In this document: positions 1-11,100 of the stretch, one piece after another
Layout of the letters: each line of letters begins with the position of its first letter
Numbering within the stretch: position 1 is the stretch's first letter
Assembly: GCA_015487535.1 (NCBI GenBank)
Contig: WFPN01000032.1
Span: forward strand, 1 to 12,162
Direction: 5' to 3'
From: Aquificaceae bacterium
GTDB taxonomy: Bacteria; Aquificota; Aquificia; Aquificales; Aquificaceae
DNA: 12,162 nucleotides
Notes under the pieces: model-generated
Seen by the model: the letters and a program-made list of their open reading frames with translations, nothing else
What the model was told of the DNA's origin: nothing
The model's database searches: none
Translations under genes and position numbers: made by a program

Positions 1-314
1 TATTGGCAGCTCCTGGGAGTGTGACGCCCCACAGGAAGTTCAGGGCACAGGTTTACATACTTTCCAAGGAAGAAGGGGGGAGGCACACGCCCTTTTTTGT
101 GAACTACAGGCCACAGTTTTACTTCAGGACAGCGGATGTGACGGGGACTGTGGTGAAGCTACCAGAGGGAGTAGAGATGGTAATGCCAGGGGACAATGTG
201 GAGCTCGAGGTAGAGCTAATAGCCCCTGTAGCTATGGAAGAGGGTTTAAGGTTTGCGATAAGGGAAGGAGGAAGGACAGTAGGGGCTGGTGTCGTTACCA
301 AAATACTGGATTGA
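1..314 (+). CDS. tuf: Elongation factor Tu, C-terminal part (5' end outside window)
   Basis: EF-Tu is the GTPase that carries aminoacyl-tRNA to the ribosomal A site. Only the last ~103 residues are present: the end of domain 2/start of domain 3 and the rest of domain 3, a beta-barrel that contacts tRNA and EF-Ts. The segments [45 protein letters not shown] and the ending [14 protein letters not shown] are hallmark EF-Tu sequence. The TTG at position 3 is an internal leucine codon (the VLAAPGS segment), not a start, and the gene is open through the left edge. The G domain with its GTP-binding motifs lies outside the window. The stop is TGA at 312-314, and rpmG follows after 13 bases. Codon choice (more GTA, CCA, ACA) differs slightly from nusG and the rp genes downstream. 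Aquificota often carry two tuf copies; which copy this is cannot be told from the window. Confidence 0.98.
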   Translation, partial: LAAPGSVTPHRKFRAQVYILSKEEGGRHTPFFVNYRPQFYFRTADVTGTVVKLPEGVEMVMPGDNVELEVELIAPVAMEEGLRFAIREGGRTVGAGVVTKILD

Positions 315-327
315 TAAGGAGTGAGAG

Positions 328-486
328 ATGGCGTCTGTGCGTGAGATAATCACACTCGCATGTACCGAGTGTAAGAGGAGGAACTACACCACTACGAAGA
401 ACAAGCAGAAGCATCCTGAAAGACTTGAGCTCAGAAAGTACTGTAAGTGGTGCAGGAAGCACACCATACACAGGGAGGTAAAGTAA
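328..486 (+). CDS. rpmG: Large ribosomal subunit protein bL33
   Basis: This is a 52-residue basic protein of the 50S subunit, located near the E site. It starts [20 protein letters not shown] and ends HTIHREVK. Four cysteines form two CxxC pairs (C12/C15 and C39/C42), so this is the zinc-binding 'C+' form of L33 rather than the cysteine-free paralog. The [10 protein letters not shown] segment is the usual second knuckle. The start is set by a good Shine-Dalgarno AAGGAG at 316-321, six bases before the ATG. It lies 13 bases after tuf, and its TAA stop at 484-486 is one base from the first base of the tRNA-Trp gene. The length is normal for the family. It was too short for a simple length cut-off, but composition and motifs leave little doubt. 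Confidence 0.97.
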   Translation: MASVREIITLACTECKRRNYTTTKNKQKHPERLELRKYCKWCRKHTIHREVK

Positions 487-487
487 A

Positions 488-560
488 GGGGCAGTAGCTC
501 AACTGGCAGAGCGCGGGACTCCAAATCCCGCGGTTGGGGGTTCGAGTCCTCCCTGCCCCG
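488..560 (+). tRNA. trnW: tRNA-Trp (anticodon CCA)
   Basis: A complete 73-nt cloverleaf can be drawn. The acceptor stem is 488-494 (GGGGCAG) with 553-559 (CTGCCCC), all seven pairs Watson-Crick. The D stem is 497-500 (GCTC) with 509-512 (GAGC), with G18G19 at 505-506. The anticodon stem is 514-518 (CGGGA) with 526-530 (TCCCG), and the loop CTCCAAA places the anticodon CCA at 521-523. The five-base variable loop is 531-535. The T stem is 536-540 with 548-552, with one central G-U pair, and the T loop is TTCGAGT. The discriminator is G560, as expected for Trp. The terminal CCA is not encoded (TAT follows), so it must be added enzymatically; in Aquifex this task is known to be split between CC- and A-adding enzymes. 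The gene sits inside the protein operon with no promoter or terminator of its own, so maturation must go through processing of the polycistronic transcript. Confidence 0.98.
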
Positions 561-583
561 TATGGGAAAGTCCTATGGGAAAG
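561..583 (+). repeat. 10-bp tandem direct repeat spanning the secE start
   Basis: The sequence TATGGGAAAG occurs at 561-570 and again at 574-583, separated by TCC (13-base period). The second copy contains the secE start codon (575-577). The first contains an out-of-frame ATG at 562 and a purine run, GGGAAAG, that may serve as the weak Shine-Dalgarno for secE. It could be a small local duplication or chance. Confidence 0.6.
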
Positions 584-769
584 CTGAAAGAATTTCTCCA
601 GGGCGTGAGGTCGGAGCTGCGTCGGGTAACGTGGCCCGATAGAAAACTCGTCTTAAAGGCCACGGTAAGTGTTATAATTTTTTCTTTGGTCGTAGGTGTT
701 TACCTTTGGGCTTTGGACTTGGCTTTTACGAAGATACTTTCTCTCATATTTGCTCTTAGAGGTGCGTAA
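575..769 (+). CDS. secE: Protein translocase subunit SecE
   Basis: SecE is the small essential membrane subunit that clamps SecY in the SecYEG protein-conducting channel. This is the short, single-span form (64 residues), as in most non-enterobacterial bacteria. Residues 1-27 form the amphipathic cytoplasmic helix, with the family signature [16 protein letters not shown] at 11-26 (the VTWP core at 18-21). Residues ~28-58 form the transmembrane helix. ATG 575 is the only reasonable start in frame: upstream in-frame codons run straight into the tRNA without another start. The Shine-Dalgarno is weak (GGGAAAG, 564-570), in contrast to every other gene in the operon. The TAA stop overlaps the nusG ATG by one base (TAATG). 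Codon use is AT-richer than in its neighbours, partly because of the hydrophobic span. Confidence 0.96.
   Translation: MGKLKEFLQGVRSELRRVTWPDRKLVLKATVSVIIFSLVVGVYLWALDLAFTKILSLIFALRGA
671..680 (+). promoter_or_regulatory. Possible internal extended -10 promoter within secE
   Basis: TATAAT lies at 673-678 and is preceded by TGT at 670-672, giving the extended -10 form TGTTATAAT. The same 9-mer forms the candidate rpoB promoter at 3713-3721. No good -35 is seen at the usual distance (TCTTAA at 651-656 is poor). Transcripts from here would start ~85 bases upstream of nusG. The bases also encode Ser-Val-Ile-Ile of the SecE membrane span, so chance is a real alternative. Confidence 0.25.
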
Positions 770-1494
770 TGGAAGAGAAGCAGTGGTACGCTCTTCAGGT
801 TGAGGCCGGTAAGGAGGTTGCCGCTAAGGAGAACTTTCTGAAGGTTCTCGAGCTCGAAGGCCTCAAAGACCTTGTGGAACAGGTCGTCGTCCCGGCCGAG
901 GAGAGGGTCGTTATAAGGGCCCAGGGCAAAGAGAAGTACAGGCTCTCCCTGAGAGGCAACAACAGGGACATAAGCGTGCTCGGTAAGAAGGGCGTTACCA
1001 CCTTCAGGATAGAGGACGGCACCGTCAGGGTGGTGGAGAGCGTGGAAGGGGACGATTGCCTCCAGGCTCCTCCGATATCAAAGCCGGGCCAGAAGCTAGT
1101 TTGTAGAGACAACAGGACCGAGGCCAAGATAATCCTGGACAACAAGATGTTCCCTGGATACATACTTATAAAGGCCCAGATGAACGACAAGCTCCTCAGG
1201 GCTATAGAGAAGACCCCCCACATCTACAAGCCGGTTCTGGTTGGGGGAAAGGTCGTTCCCCTGAAGGAAGAGGAGGTGAACAGGATCCTCGAACAGGTCC
1301 AGAAGGGTGTGAAGACGAGGAAGGTGGAGTTCGAGAAGGGAGACCAGGTGAGGGTCATAGAGGGACCCTTCATGAACTTTACGGGAACGGTAGAGGAGGT
1401 TCATCCCGAGAGGGAGAAGCTCACGGTCCTCATAAGCATATTTGGAAGGCTCACGCCCGTGGAGCTCGACTTTAACCAGGTTGAGAAGATTTAG
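769..1494 (+). CDS. nusG: Transcription elongation/antitermination factor NusG (with insertion domain)
   Basis: NusG binds the RNA polymerase clamp, suppresses or modulates pausing, and bridges to Rho or to ribosomal protein S10. The protein has 241 residues, against ~180 for E. coli NusG. The NGN domain begins at residues 5-45 ([11 protein letters not shown] ... VVVPAEE) and resumes at ~120-175 ([20 protein letters not shown], with the conserved FPGY). Between them lies an inserted domain of about 70 residues (~48-119), as known in Aquifex NusG. The C-terminal KOW domain covers 188-241, including [19 protein letters not shown] and the ending VEKI. Two cysteines, C97 and C112, lie in the insertion. 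The start ATG overlaps the secE stop, and the Shine-Dalgarno GAGGTG at 759-764 supports it. The TAG stop overlaps the Shine-Dalgarno of rplK. Confidence 0.98.
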   Translation: MEEKQWYALQVEAGKEVAAKENFLKVLELEGLKDLVEQVVVPAEERVVIRAQGKEKYRLSLRGNNRDISVLGKKGVTTFRIEDGTVRVVESVEGDDCLQAPPISKPGQKLVCRDNRTEAKIILDNKMFPGYILIKAQMNDKLLRAIEKTPHIYKPVLVGGKVVPLKEEEVNRILEQVQKGVKTRKVEFEKGDQVRVIEGPFMNFTGTVEEVHPEREKLTVLISIFGRLTPVELDFNQVEKI

Positions 1495-1505
1495 GAGGAA
1501 ATAAG

Positions 1506-1943
1506 ATGGCCAAGAAGGTGGTAGGAACTATAGAGCTTATGCTCCCTGCACAACAGGCTTCGCCTGCACCACCTGTGGGTCCAGCTTTGGGTCAGCACGG
1601 CGTGAACATAATGGAGTTCGTCAAGCAGTTCAACGCCGCCAGCAAGGACTTCGAGCCGGGGACGATCCTTCCCGTGGTGATAACGGTATATCAGGACAGG
1701 AGCTTCACCTTTATAATGAAAACCCCGCCCGTATCGTATCTCCTCAAGAAGGCGGCGGGCATAGAGAAGGGAGCTTCGGACCCCAAGAGGCAGAAGGTGG
1801 GAAAGGTAACCCTGAAGCAGGTGGAGGAGATAGCCAAGACAAAGCTGAAAGACATGAACACCGACGACCTCCAGGCCGCTATGAGAACCGTGGCGGGGAC
1901 CGCAAGAAGCATGGGCATAGAGATAGAAGGTTGGAAGGAGTAG
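1506..1943 (+). CDS. rplK: Large ribosomal subunit protein uL11
   Basis: L11 binds the GTPase-associated region of 23S rRNA at the stalk base, and in many bacteria it is needed for RelA-type stringent signalling. It has 145 residues (usual 140-145). The N-terminal domain begins [20 protein letters not shown], with the proline-rich segment [19 protein letters not shown] at 20-38, the thiostrepton-site face. The linker PPVSYLL lies at 74-80. The C-terminal rRNA-binding domain carries the L11 signature around 113-138 ([20 protein letters not shown]). The strong Shine-Dalgarno AGGAGG (1493-1498), seven bases before the ATG, overlaps the nusG stop. rplA follows after only 4 bases, so the pair is probably translationally coupled. 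There is no room for a separate L11-operon leader. Confidence 0.99.
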   Translation: MAKKVVGTIELMLPAQQASPAPPVGPALGQHGVNIMEFVKQFNAASKDFEPGTILPVVITVYQDRSFTFIMKTPPVSYLLKKAAGIEKGASDPKRQKVGKVTLKQVEEIAKTKLKDMNTDDLQAAMRTVAGTARSMGIEIEGWKE

Positions 1944-1947
1944 TGCC

Positions 1948-2676
1948 ATGGCGAAGAGAGGAAAGAAGTACCTTAAAGCTCTGGAGCTTTTTGACAGGAA
2001 CAAGACCTACACCGTTGAGGAAGCTGTCGATCTGATCAAGAAGATGACGGAAGTCACCCAGAGGGGCTTTGATGAAACGGTAGAGCTGGCCATGAGGCTC
2101 AACGTGGATCCCAAGTACGCAGACCAGATGGTTAGGGGTTCGGTAGTTCTTCCCCACGGCCTTGGAAAGCCCATAAAGGTCCTGGTGCTCGCCGAAGGTG
2201 AGGACGCTAAAAAAGCAGAAGAGGCGGGGGCCGATTACGTGGGTGGTGAGAACCTCATAAACAAGATCCTGAAAGAAGAGTGGATAGATTACGACGTTGT
2301 GATAGCTACCCCCGAGATAATGCCAAAGGTTGCCAAGCTCGGAAGGATCCTGGGCCCCAGAGGCCTGATGCCCAACCCCAAGACGGGAACGGTAACCAGG
2401 AACGTGGAGCAGGCCATCAAAGACGCCAAGAAAGGTAGAGTCGAGTTCAAGGTGGACAAGGCGGGGAACATACACATGCCGGTGGGTAAGGTCTCCTTCG
2501 ACAAGGAGAAGCTGGTAGAGAACATCTACTCTGCCATAGACGCGGTCGTAAGGGCGAGACCACCTGGGGCCAAGGGCCAGTACATTAGGTCCATAACCCT
2601 GTCAACCACGATGGGCCCCGGTATCAAGATAGACATACCCGAGACCATGAAGAAGCTGCAGGAGCTTGCAGCTTAA
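1948..2676 (+). CDS. rplA: Large ribosomal subunit protein uL1
   Basis: L1 forms the mobile L1 arm that helps move deacylated tRNA out of the E site. In E. coli it also represses its own mRNA. It has 242 residues, slightly longer than E. coli L1 (234). Domain I is made of residues ~1-67 and ~160-229, and domain II lies between. The family signature is at ~124-142 ([19 protein letters not shown]), followed by NPKTGTVT. The N-terminus [20 protein letters not shown] and the domain I segment [15 protein letters not shown] are typical. The Shine-Dalgarno AAGGAG (1935-1940) lies inside the end of rplK, seven bases before the ATG. A mimic of the 23S L1 site in this mRNA would have to lie within coding sequence; I did not identify one by eye. 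Confidence 0.99.
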   Translation: MAKRGKKYLKALELFDRNKTYTVEEAVDLIKKMTEVTQRGFDETVELAMRLNVDPKYADQMVRGSVVLPHGLGKPIKVLVLAEGEDAKKAEEAGADYVGGENLINKILKEEWIDYDVVIATPEIMPKVAKLGRILGPRGLMPNPKTGTVTRNVEQAIKDAKKGRVEFKVDKAGNIHMPVGKVSFDKEKLVENIYSAIDAVVRARPPGAKGQYIRSITLSTTMGPGIKIDIPETMKKLQELAA

Positions 2677-2688
2677 AGGAGAGGAGTC

Positions 2689-3228
2689 ATGGAGAGAAAG
2701 AGCCTTCTCAGGAAGAAGGAGCTGGTGGCCTCTTACAAGGAGAGGCTCGAGAGATCCAACGGATTCGTCGTATTTTTCAACTTCCAGGGGATAGACGCCT
2801 TCCCCTTCTCCCAGCTCAGGGCAAAGATAAGGGCCACATCCGGTGAGATAGTGGTTGGAAGGAACACGCTTCTCTACAGGGCCTTTGAAGATACGCCTCT
2901 CGTGGATCACAGGGACATATTCGTTGGGCCGAGCGCAGCTCTCTTCGCCTACGAGGATCCTGTTACGACCACAAAGACGCTGGTAGAGTTCCTGAAGGAG
3001 GCCTTCGACAAAGAATACAAGGAGAAGCTGAAGGGAGGCCTTATAAACGGAAGGTACATGACTCCGGAGGATGTGGTGGCCCTTGCAGAGCTGCCGAGCA
3101 GGGAGGAGCTTGTGGCCAAGCTCCTGGGAGTTCTGATGGCTCCCGTAACCCAGCTGGCCATGACCCTGAAGGCTGTTCCCCAGAAGCTTGTTCTTACCTT
3201 GAAAGCAATAGAGGAGCAAAAATCTTAA
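2689..3228 (+). CDS. rplJ: Large ribosomal subunit protein uL10
   Basis: L10 anchors the L12 dimers to the stalk base. It has 179 residues, longer than the 165 of E. coli and matching my recollection of Thermotoga L10, which carries three L12 dimers. The N-terminal rRNA-binding domain includes [13 protein letters not shown] (25-37) and the conserved [11 protein letters not shown] (55-65). The [20 protein letters not shown] segment (125-144) leads into the long C-terminal helix (~146-179) where L12 N-terminal domains dock. The start is supported by AAAGGAG (2675-2681) seven bases upstream, with a second GAGGAG at 2681-2686. The gap from rplA is 12 bases, so the long L10-L12 autoregulatory leader known in E. 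coli and other bacteria is absent from this position. The stop TAA is fused to the rplL Shine-Dalgarno. Confidence 0.98.
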   Translation: MERKSLLRKKELVASYKERLERSNGFVVFFNFQGIDAFPFSQLRAKIRATSGEIVVGRNTLLYRAFEDTPLVDHRDIFVGPSAALFAYEDPVTTTKTLVEFLKEAFDKEYKEKLKGGLINGRYMTPEDVVALAELPSREELVAKLLGVLMAPVTQLAMTLKAVPQKLVLTLKAIEEQKS

Positions 3229-3240
3229 GGAGGTTCTGGT

Positions 3241-3630
3241 ATGGCTACACTTACCATTGACGAGATCGTCGAAGCTATCAAGAACATGAGCGTTCTCGAG
3301 GTGGCCGAACTCGTTAAGAGACTTGAGGAGGAGTTCGGAGTCTCAGCAGCGGCTATGGTAGCTGCCGCTCCCGCCGCAGGGGCCGCAGCAGGAGGAGCTG
3401 CCGCAGCGGCCGAGGAGAAGACCGAGTTCGACGTTATCCTTAAGTCCCCTGGCGGTAACAAGATACAGGTGATCAAGGTCGTTAGGGAGATCACCGGCCT
3501 CGGCCTCAAGGAGGCTAAGGAGCTCGTTGATAACGCACCCAAGCCTATAAAGGAGGGTGTTTCCAAGGAGGAGGCGGAGCAGATAAAGGCGAAGCTCGAA
3601 GAGGCAGGGGCAGAGGTAGAGCTCAAGTAA
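3241..3630 (+). CDS. rplL: Large ribosomal subunit protein bL12 (L7/L12)
   Basis: L12 is the multicopy stalk protein that recruits and activates translational GTPases. It has 129 residues. The N-terminal dimerisation and L10-binding domain is 1-33 ([20 protein letters not shown]). The flexible hinge, ~36-58, is extremely rich in Ala/Gly. The C-terminal factor-binding domain is 61-129, with [20 protein letters not shown] and the factor-contact helices [20 protein letters not shown] (81-100) ending AEVELK. It has the best Shine-Dalgarno in the window, AAGGAGGT (3227-3234), six bases before the ATG, in keeping with the need for several copies per ribosome. It ends with tandem in-frame stops, TAA TAG (3628-3633). 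The 128-base spacer to rpoB follows. Confidence 0.99.
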   Translation: MATLTIDEIVEAIKNMSVLEVAELVKRLEEEFGVSAAAMVAAAPAAGAAAGGAAAAAEEKTEFDVILKSPGGNKIQVIKVVREITGLGLKEAKELVDNAPKPIKEGVSKEEAEQIKAKLEEAGAEVELK

Positions 3631-3642
3631 TAGTGGTCTTAG

Positions 3643-3661
3643 CCAGAGAAGGGGCTTCTGG
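3643..3661 (+). other. Bulged hairpin downstream of rplL (possible processing site)
   Basis: AGAAG (3647-3651) pairs with CTTCT (3655-3659) around a GGG loop. Alternatively GAAG/CTTC plus CCA/TGG form a 7-bp stem with a GA bulge. A competing weaker pairing of GCTT (3654-3657) with AAGC (3662-3665) also exists. It lies where E. coli has an RNase III site and attenuator between rplL and rpoB. Its role here is inferred from position only. Confidence 0.35.
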
Positions 3662-3665
3662 AAGC

Positions 3666-3703
3666 GGGGCACCTGTAAGTTCGGTGCCCTATTCTGACTT
3701 TTT
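3666..3703 (+). terminator. Candidate partial terminator/attenuator between rplL and rpoB
   Basis: GGGGCACC (3666-3673) pairs with GGTGCCCT (3683-3690) to give an 8-bp GC-rich stem (the outermost pair G-U) with a 9-nt loop. A T5 run lies at 3699-3703, but eight bases separate it from the stem. That makes it a weak intrinsic terminator, in line with partial read-through. The position matches the known attenuator between rplL and rpoB in E. coli. Full termination is unlikely to be the default, unless the promoter just downstream supplies all rpoBC mRNA. Confidence 0.5.
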
Positions 3704-3721
3704 GGATCCGTGTGTTATAAT
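3694..3721 (+). promoter_or_regulatory. Predicted extended -10 sigma-A promoter for rpoBC
   Basis: The -10 is a perfect TATAAT (3716-3721), preceded by TGT (3713-3715) as an extended -10. A -35 candidate, CTGACT (3694-3699), matches TTGACA at four of six positions with a 16-base spacer. The predicted start is near 3728, giving a short ~30-nt leader to the rpoB ATG. The element lies in the only long spacer of the operon and immediately after the hairpin, so it is well placed to drive RNA polymerase genes independently. The -35 overlaps the end of the attenuator region. Confidence 0.65.
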
Positions 3722-3744
3722 TAGAAATTTGCCATTAAATCTGT

Positions 3745-3750
3745 AAGGGG
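3745..3750 (+). promoter_or_regulatory. Shine-Dalgarno that fixes the rpoB start at ATG 3759
   Basis: AAGGGG lies eight bases before ATG 3759. An in-frame GTG at 3750 overlaps this element and so would have no ribosome binding site of its own. The ATG is therefore the preferred start. Confidence 0.7.
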
Positions 3751-3758
3751 TGGAAAGT

Positions 3759-8155
<4,397 letters not shown>

Positions 8156-8159
<4 letters not shown>

Positions 8160-11100
8160 GTCAGAAGAGGAGAGGTCTCTTCCCCTTTGAGAAGATAAAG
8201 CTTATGCTCGCCTCACCCGAGGAGGTGAGGAGCTGGTCCAACGGGGAGGTAAAACGTCCGGAGACCCTGAACTACAGGACCCTCAAACCCGAGAAGGACG
8301 GTCTCTTCTGTGCAAAGATCTTCGGACCAGTAAAGGACTACGAGTGTTTGTGCGGTAAGTACAGAGGAAAGAGGTACGAGGGAACGGTCTGTGACAGATG
8401 CGGTGTAGAGGTGACGCTCTCCTACGAAAGGAGAAAGAGGTTCGGACACATAGAGCTCGCCGCCCCCGTGGCCCACATCTGGTTCCTCAAATCCACACCC
8501 TCCAAGATAGGAACGCTCCTCAACCTCACCTCAAGAGATGTGGAGAGAGTCATATACTTCGAGTCTTACCTGGTGATAGAGTACCCCAACGAGGAAGATG
8601 AGGAGGCCTTCGCGCAGGCCGAGGACACTATACCTCTGAACGATGGCACTACCACCAAGTGGGTAAAGCTCCACATAGTAACAGAGTCCGAGTTCGAGGA
8701 GGAGTACTCCTTTACGGTGGACGAAAAGTACGAGTACGGGATGGGGGCGGAGATAATCAAGCAGGTCCTCTCCCAGATCGATCTCGTCGAGTATTCCAAA
8801 AAGTTAAAGTCTCTCATAAAGCCCTACAGCATAGGCTTTGAGGACCTCGGGAAGGAGGTCGAGACCCAGTACAAGAGCCTCTACGAGAAGATAATAAGGA
8901 CGATAGCCGAGGACTTCAGATCCTTCGGTGTGAACTTCCCCAACCTCGAGGAGAAGGGTCTCTCCCTGGAGGAAGCTATACACAAGCTCATAAGCGAGGA
9001 GATATACATCAACACCGAGACGGGAGAGCTATCCGAGGAGGACAAAGGGGAGGAGTACCTTACCGGTAAGGAGGCGATAAGGACATACTACGAAAACCTT
9101 AGGAAGAAGAAGAACCTCCCGATATTCGAGAGGATAAAGGAGGACATAAGGGCGACAGTTCTAAAGGAGGTTTCCGAGCAGAAGGTCCGTAAGTACCTGA
9201 GGATACTGAAGCTCGCCGAGGGCTTCATAAAGAGTGGAAACAGACCCGAGTGGATGATCCTAGAGGTTATACCCGTTCTACCTCCGGACCTCAGGCCCCT
9301 TGTAGCCCTCGACGGGGGCAGGTTCGCCACCTCCGACCTCAACGACCTCTACAGGAGGCTGATAAACAGAAACAACAGGCTCAAGAGACTTATAGAGCTC
9401 GACGCCCCCGAGATCATAATCAGGAACGAGAAGAGGATGCTCCAAGAGGCGGTCGATGCCCTCATAGACAACGGCAAGCGTGGAAGGGTCGTAACCCAGA
9501 ACGGAAGGCCGCTCAAGTCCCTTGCGGACTACCTCAAGGGTAAGCAGGGTAGGTTCAGACAGAACCTCCTCGGTAAGAGGGTGGACTACTCGGGGCGTTC
9601 GGTAATAGTCGTGGGGCCCGAACTCCAGATGCACCAGTGCGGTCTGCCCAAGATAATGGCCTTGGAGCTCTTCAAGCCCTTCGTCTATAGGAGGCTCGAG
9701 GAGAAGGGCTACGCCACTTCTATCAGGAACGCCAAGAAGCTTGTGGAACAGAAAGCCCCTGAGGTGTGGGAGTGCCTCGAAGAGGTGGTAAAGCAACATC
9801 CCGTGCTCTTAAACAGGGCTCCCACCCTCCACAGACCCTCCATCCAGGCCTTCGAGCCCGTTCTGGTGGAGGGTAAGGCTATAAGGCTCCATCCCCTAGT
9901 GTGCCCACCCTTCAACGCTGACTTCGATGGGGACCAGATGGCGGTTCACGTTCCCCTCGGGATAGAGGCTCAGCTCGAGTCTTACATACTTATGCTCTCG
10001 ACCCAGAACATCCTCTCCCCAGCCCACGGAAAGCCTCTCACGATGCCTTCCCAGGACATGATCCTAGGAACCTACTACATGACCCAGGATCCCATACCCG
10101 GCAGGAAAGGAGAGGGTAAGGTCTTCTCCTCCCCGGAGGAAGTTTTAAAGGCTCTCGAGCTAGGTAAGGTTGATATACACGCGGGAATAAAGGTCAAGCT
10201 AGACGGTAAGATGATAGAAACCACACCCGGAAGGGTCCTCTTCAACTCCATAATGCCCGAAGGGGTACCCTTCGTGAACCACACGCTCGACAAGAAGAGC
10301 CTGTCCAAGCTGATAACAGAGCTCTACATACAAGTGGGGAACGAGGAGACGGTCAAGTTCCTCGACAGGGTGAAGGAGCTCGGCTTCGTTAGGGCTACCC
10401 TGGCAGGTGTATCGATAGGTGTGGATGACCTCCAGGTTCCCAAGGTGAAGAAGCAGATAATAGAGGAGGCCCTCAAGACCACCGACGAGATCTGGAACCA
10501 GTATGTGAACAACATCATCACCAACAAGGAGCGTTACAACAAGATCATAGACATATGGTCCGAGGCCACCAACAGGGTGTCCAAGGCCATGTTCGACGAG
10601 ATAGAGAAGTCCGAGAGGATAGAGAACGGTAAGAAGTTCCCCGGTGTCTTCAACCCTATCTTCATGATGGCGAACTCGGGAGCTAGAGGTAACAGAGATC
10701 AGATCCGTCAGCTCGCCGGGATGAGAGGTCTGATGGCCAAGCACTCGGGAGAGTTCATAGAGACCCCGATAATCTCCAACTTCCGTGAAGGCCTCTCGGT
10801 CCTCGAGTACTTCATATCCACCTACGGAGCCAGGAAGGGTCTTGCGGACACCGCTCTCAAGACCGCCTTTGCGGGATACCTGACCAGGAGGCTCGTGGAC
10901 GTTGCCCAGGACATCACCATAACCCAGCACGACTGTGGAACACTCAAGGGCATAGAGATAGAGCCTATCGTAGAGGGTGGTGAAGAGAAGGTAACCCTCA
11001 AGGAGAGAATATTCGGAAGGGTTCTTGCCGAAGACGTTAAGGACCCCTACACGGGAGAGGTCATAGCGAAGAGGAACGAGGTTATAGACGAGAAGCTCGC

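Noticed and set aside
3..5. TTG as a start codon for the first gene
   Set aside because: It is the internal Leu of the EF-Tu segment preceding AAPGSVTPH; the gene continues beyond the left edge.
562..642. 26-codon frame starting at ATG 562 as a real small gene
   Set aside because: It overlaps secE out of frame, has no Shine-Dalgarno, and its peptide is unremarkable. Kept only as a possible decoy start.
1491..2475. Overlapping minus-strand open frames opposite rplK and rplA
   Set aside because: They mirror conserved ribosomal protein genes and have low-complexity composition; no independent support.
3400..3440. GC-rich repetitive bases in the rplL hinge as a DNA repeat element
   Set aside because: They are explained by Ala/Gly codons of the L12 hinge, a normal feature of the family.
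3750..3752. GTG as an alternative rpoB start (adds three residues)
   Set aside because: It overlaps the AAGGGG Shine-Dalgarno that serves ATG 3759, so it would lack a ribosome binding site.
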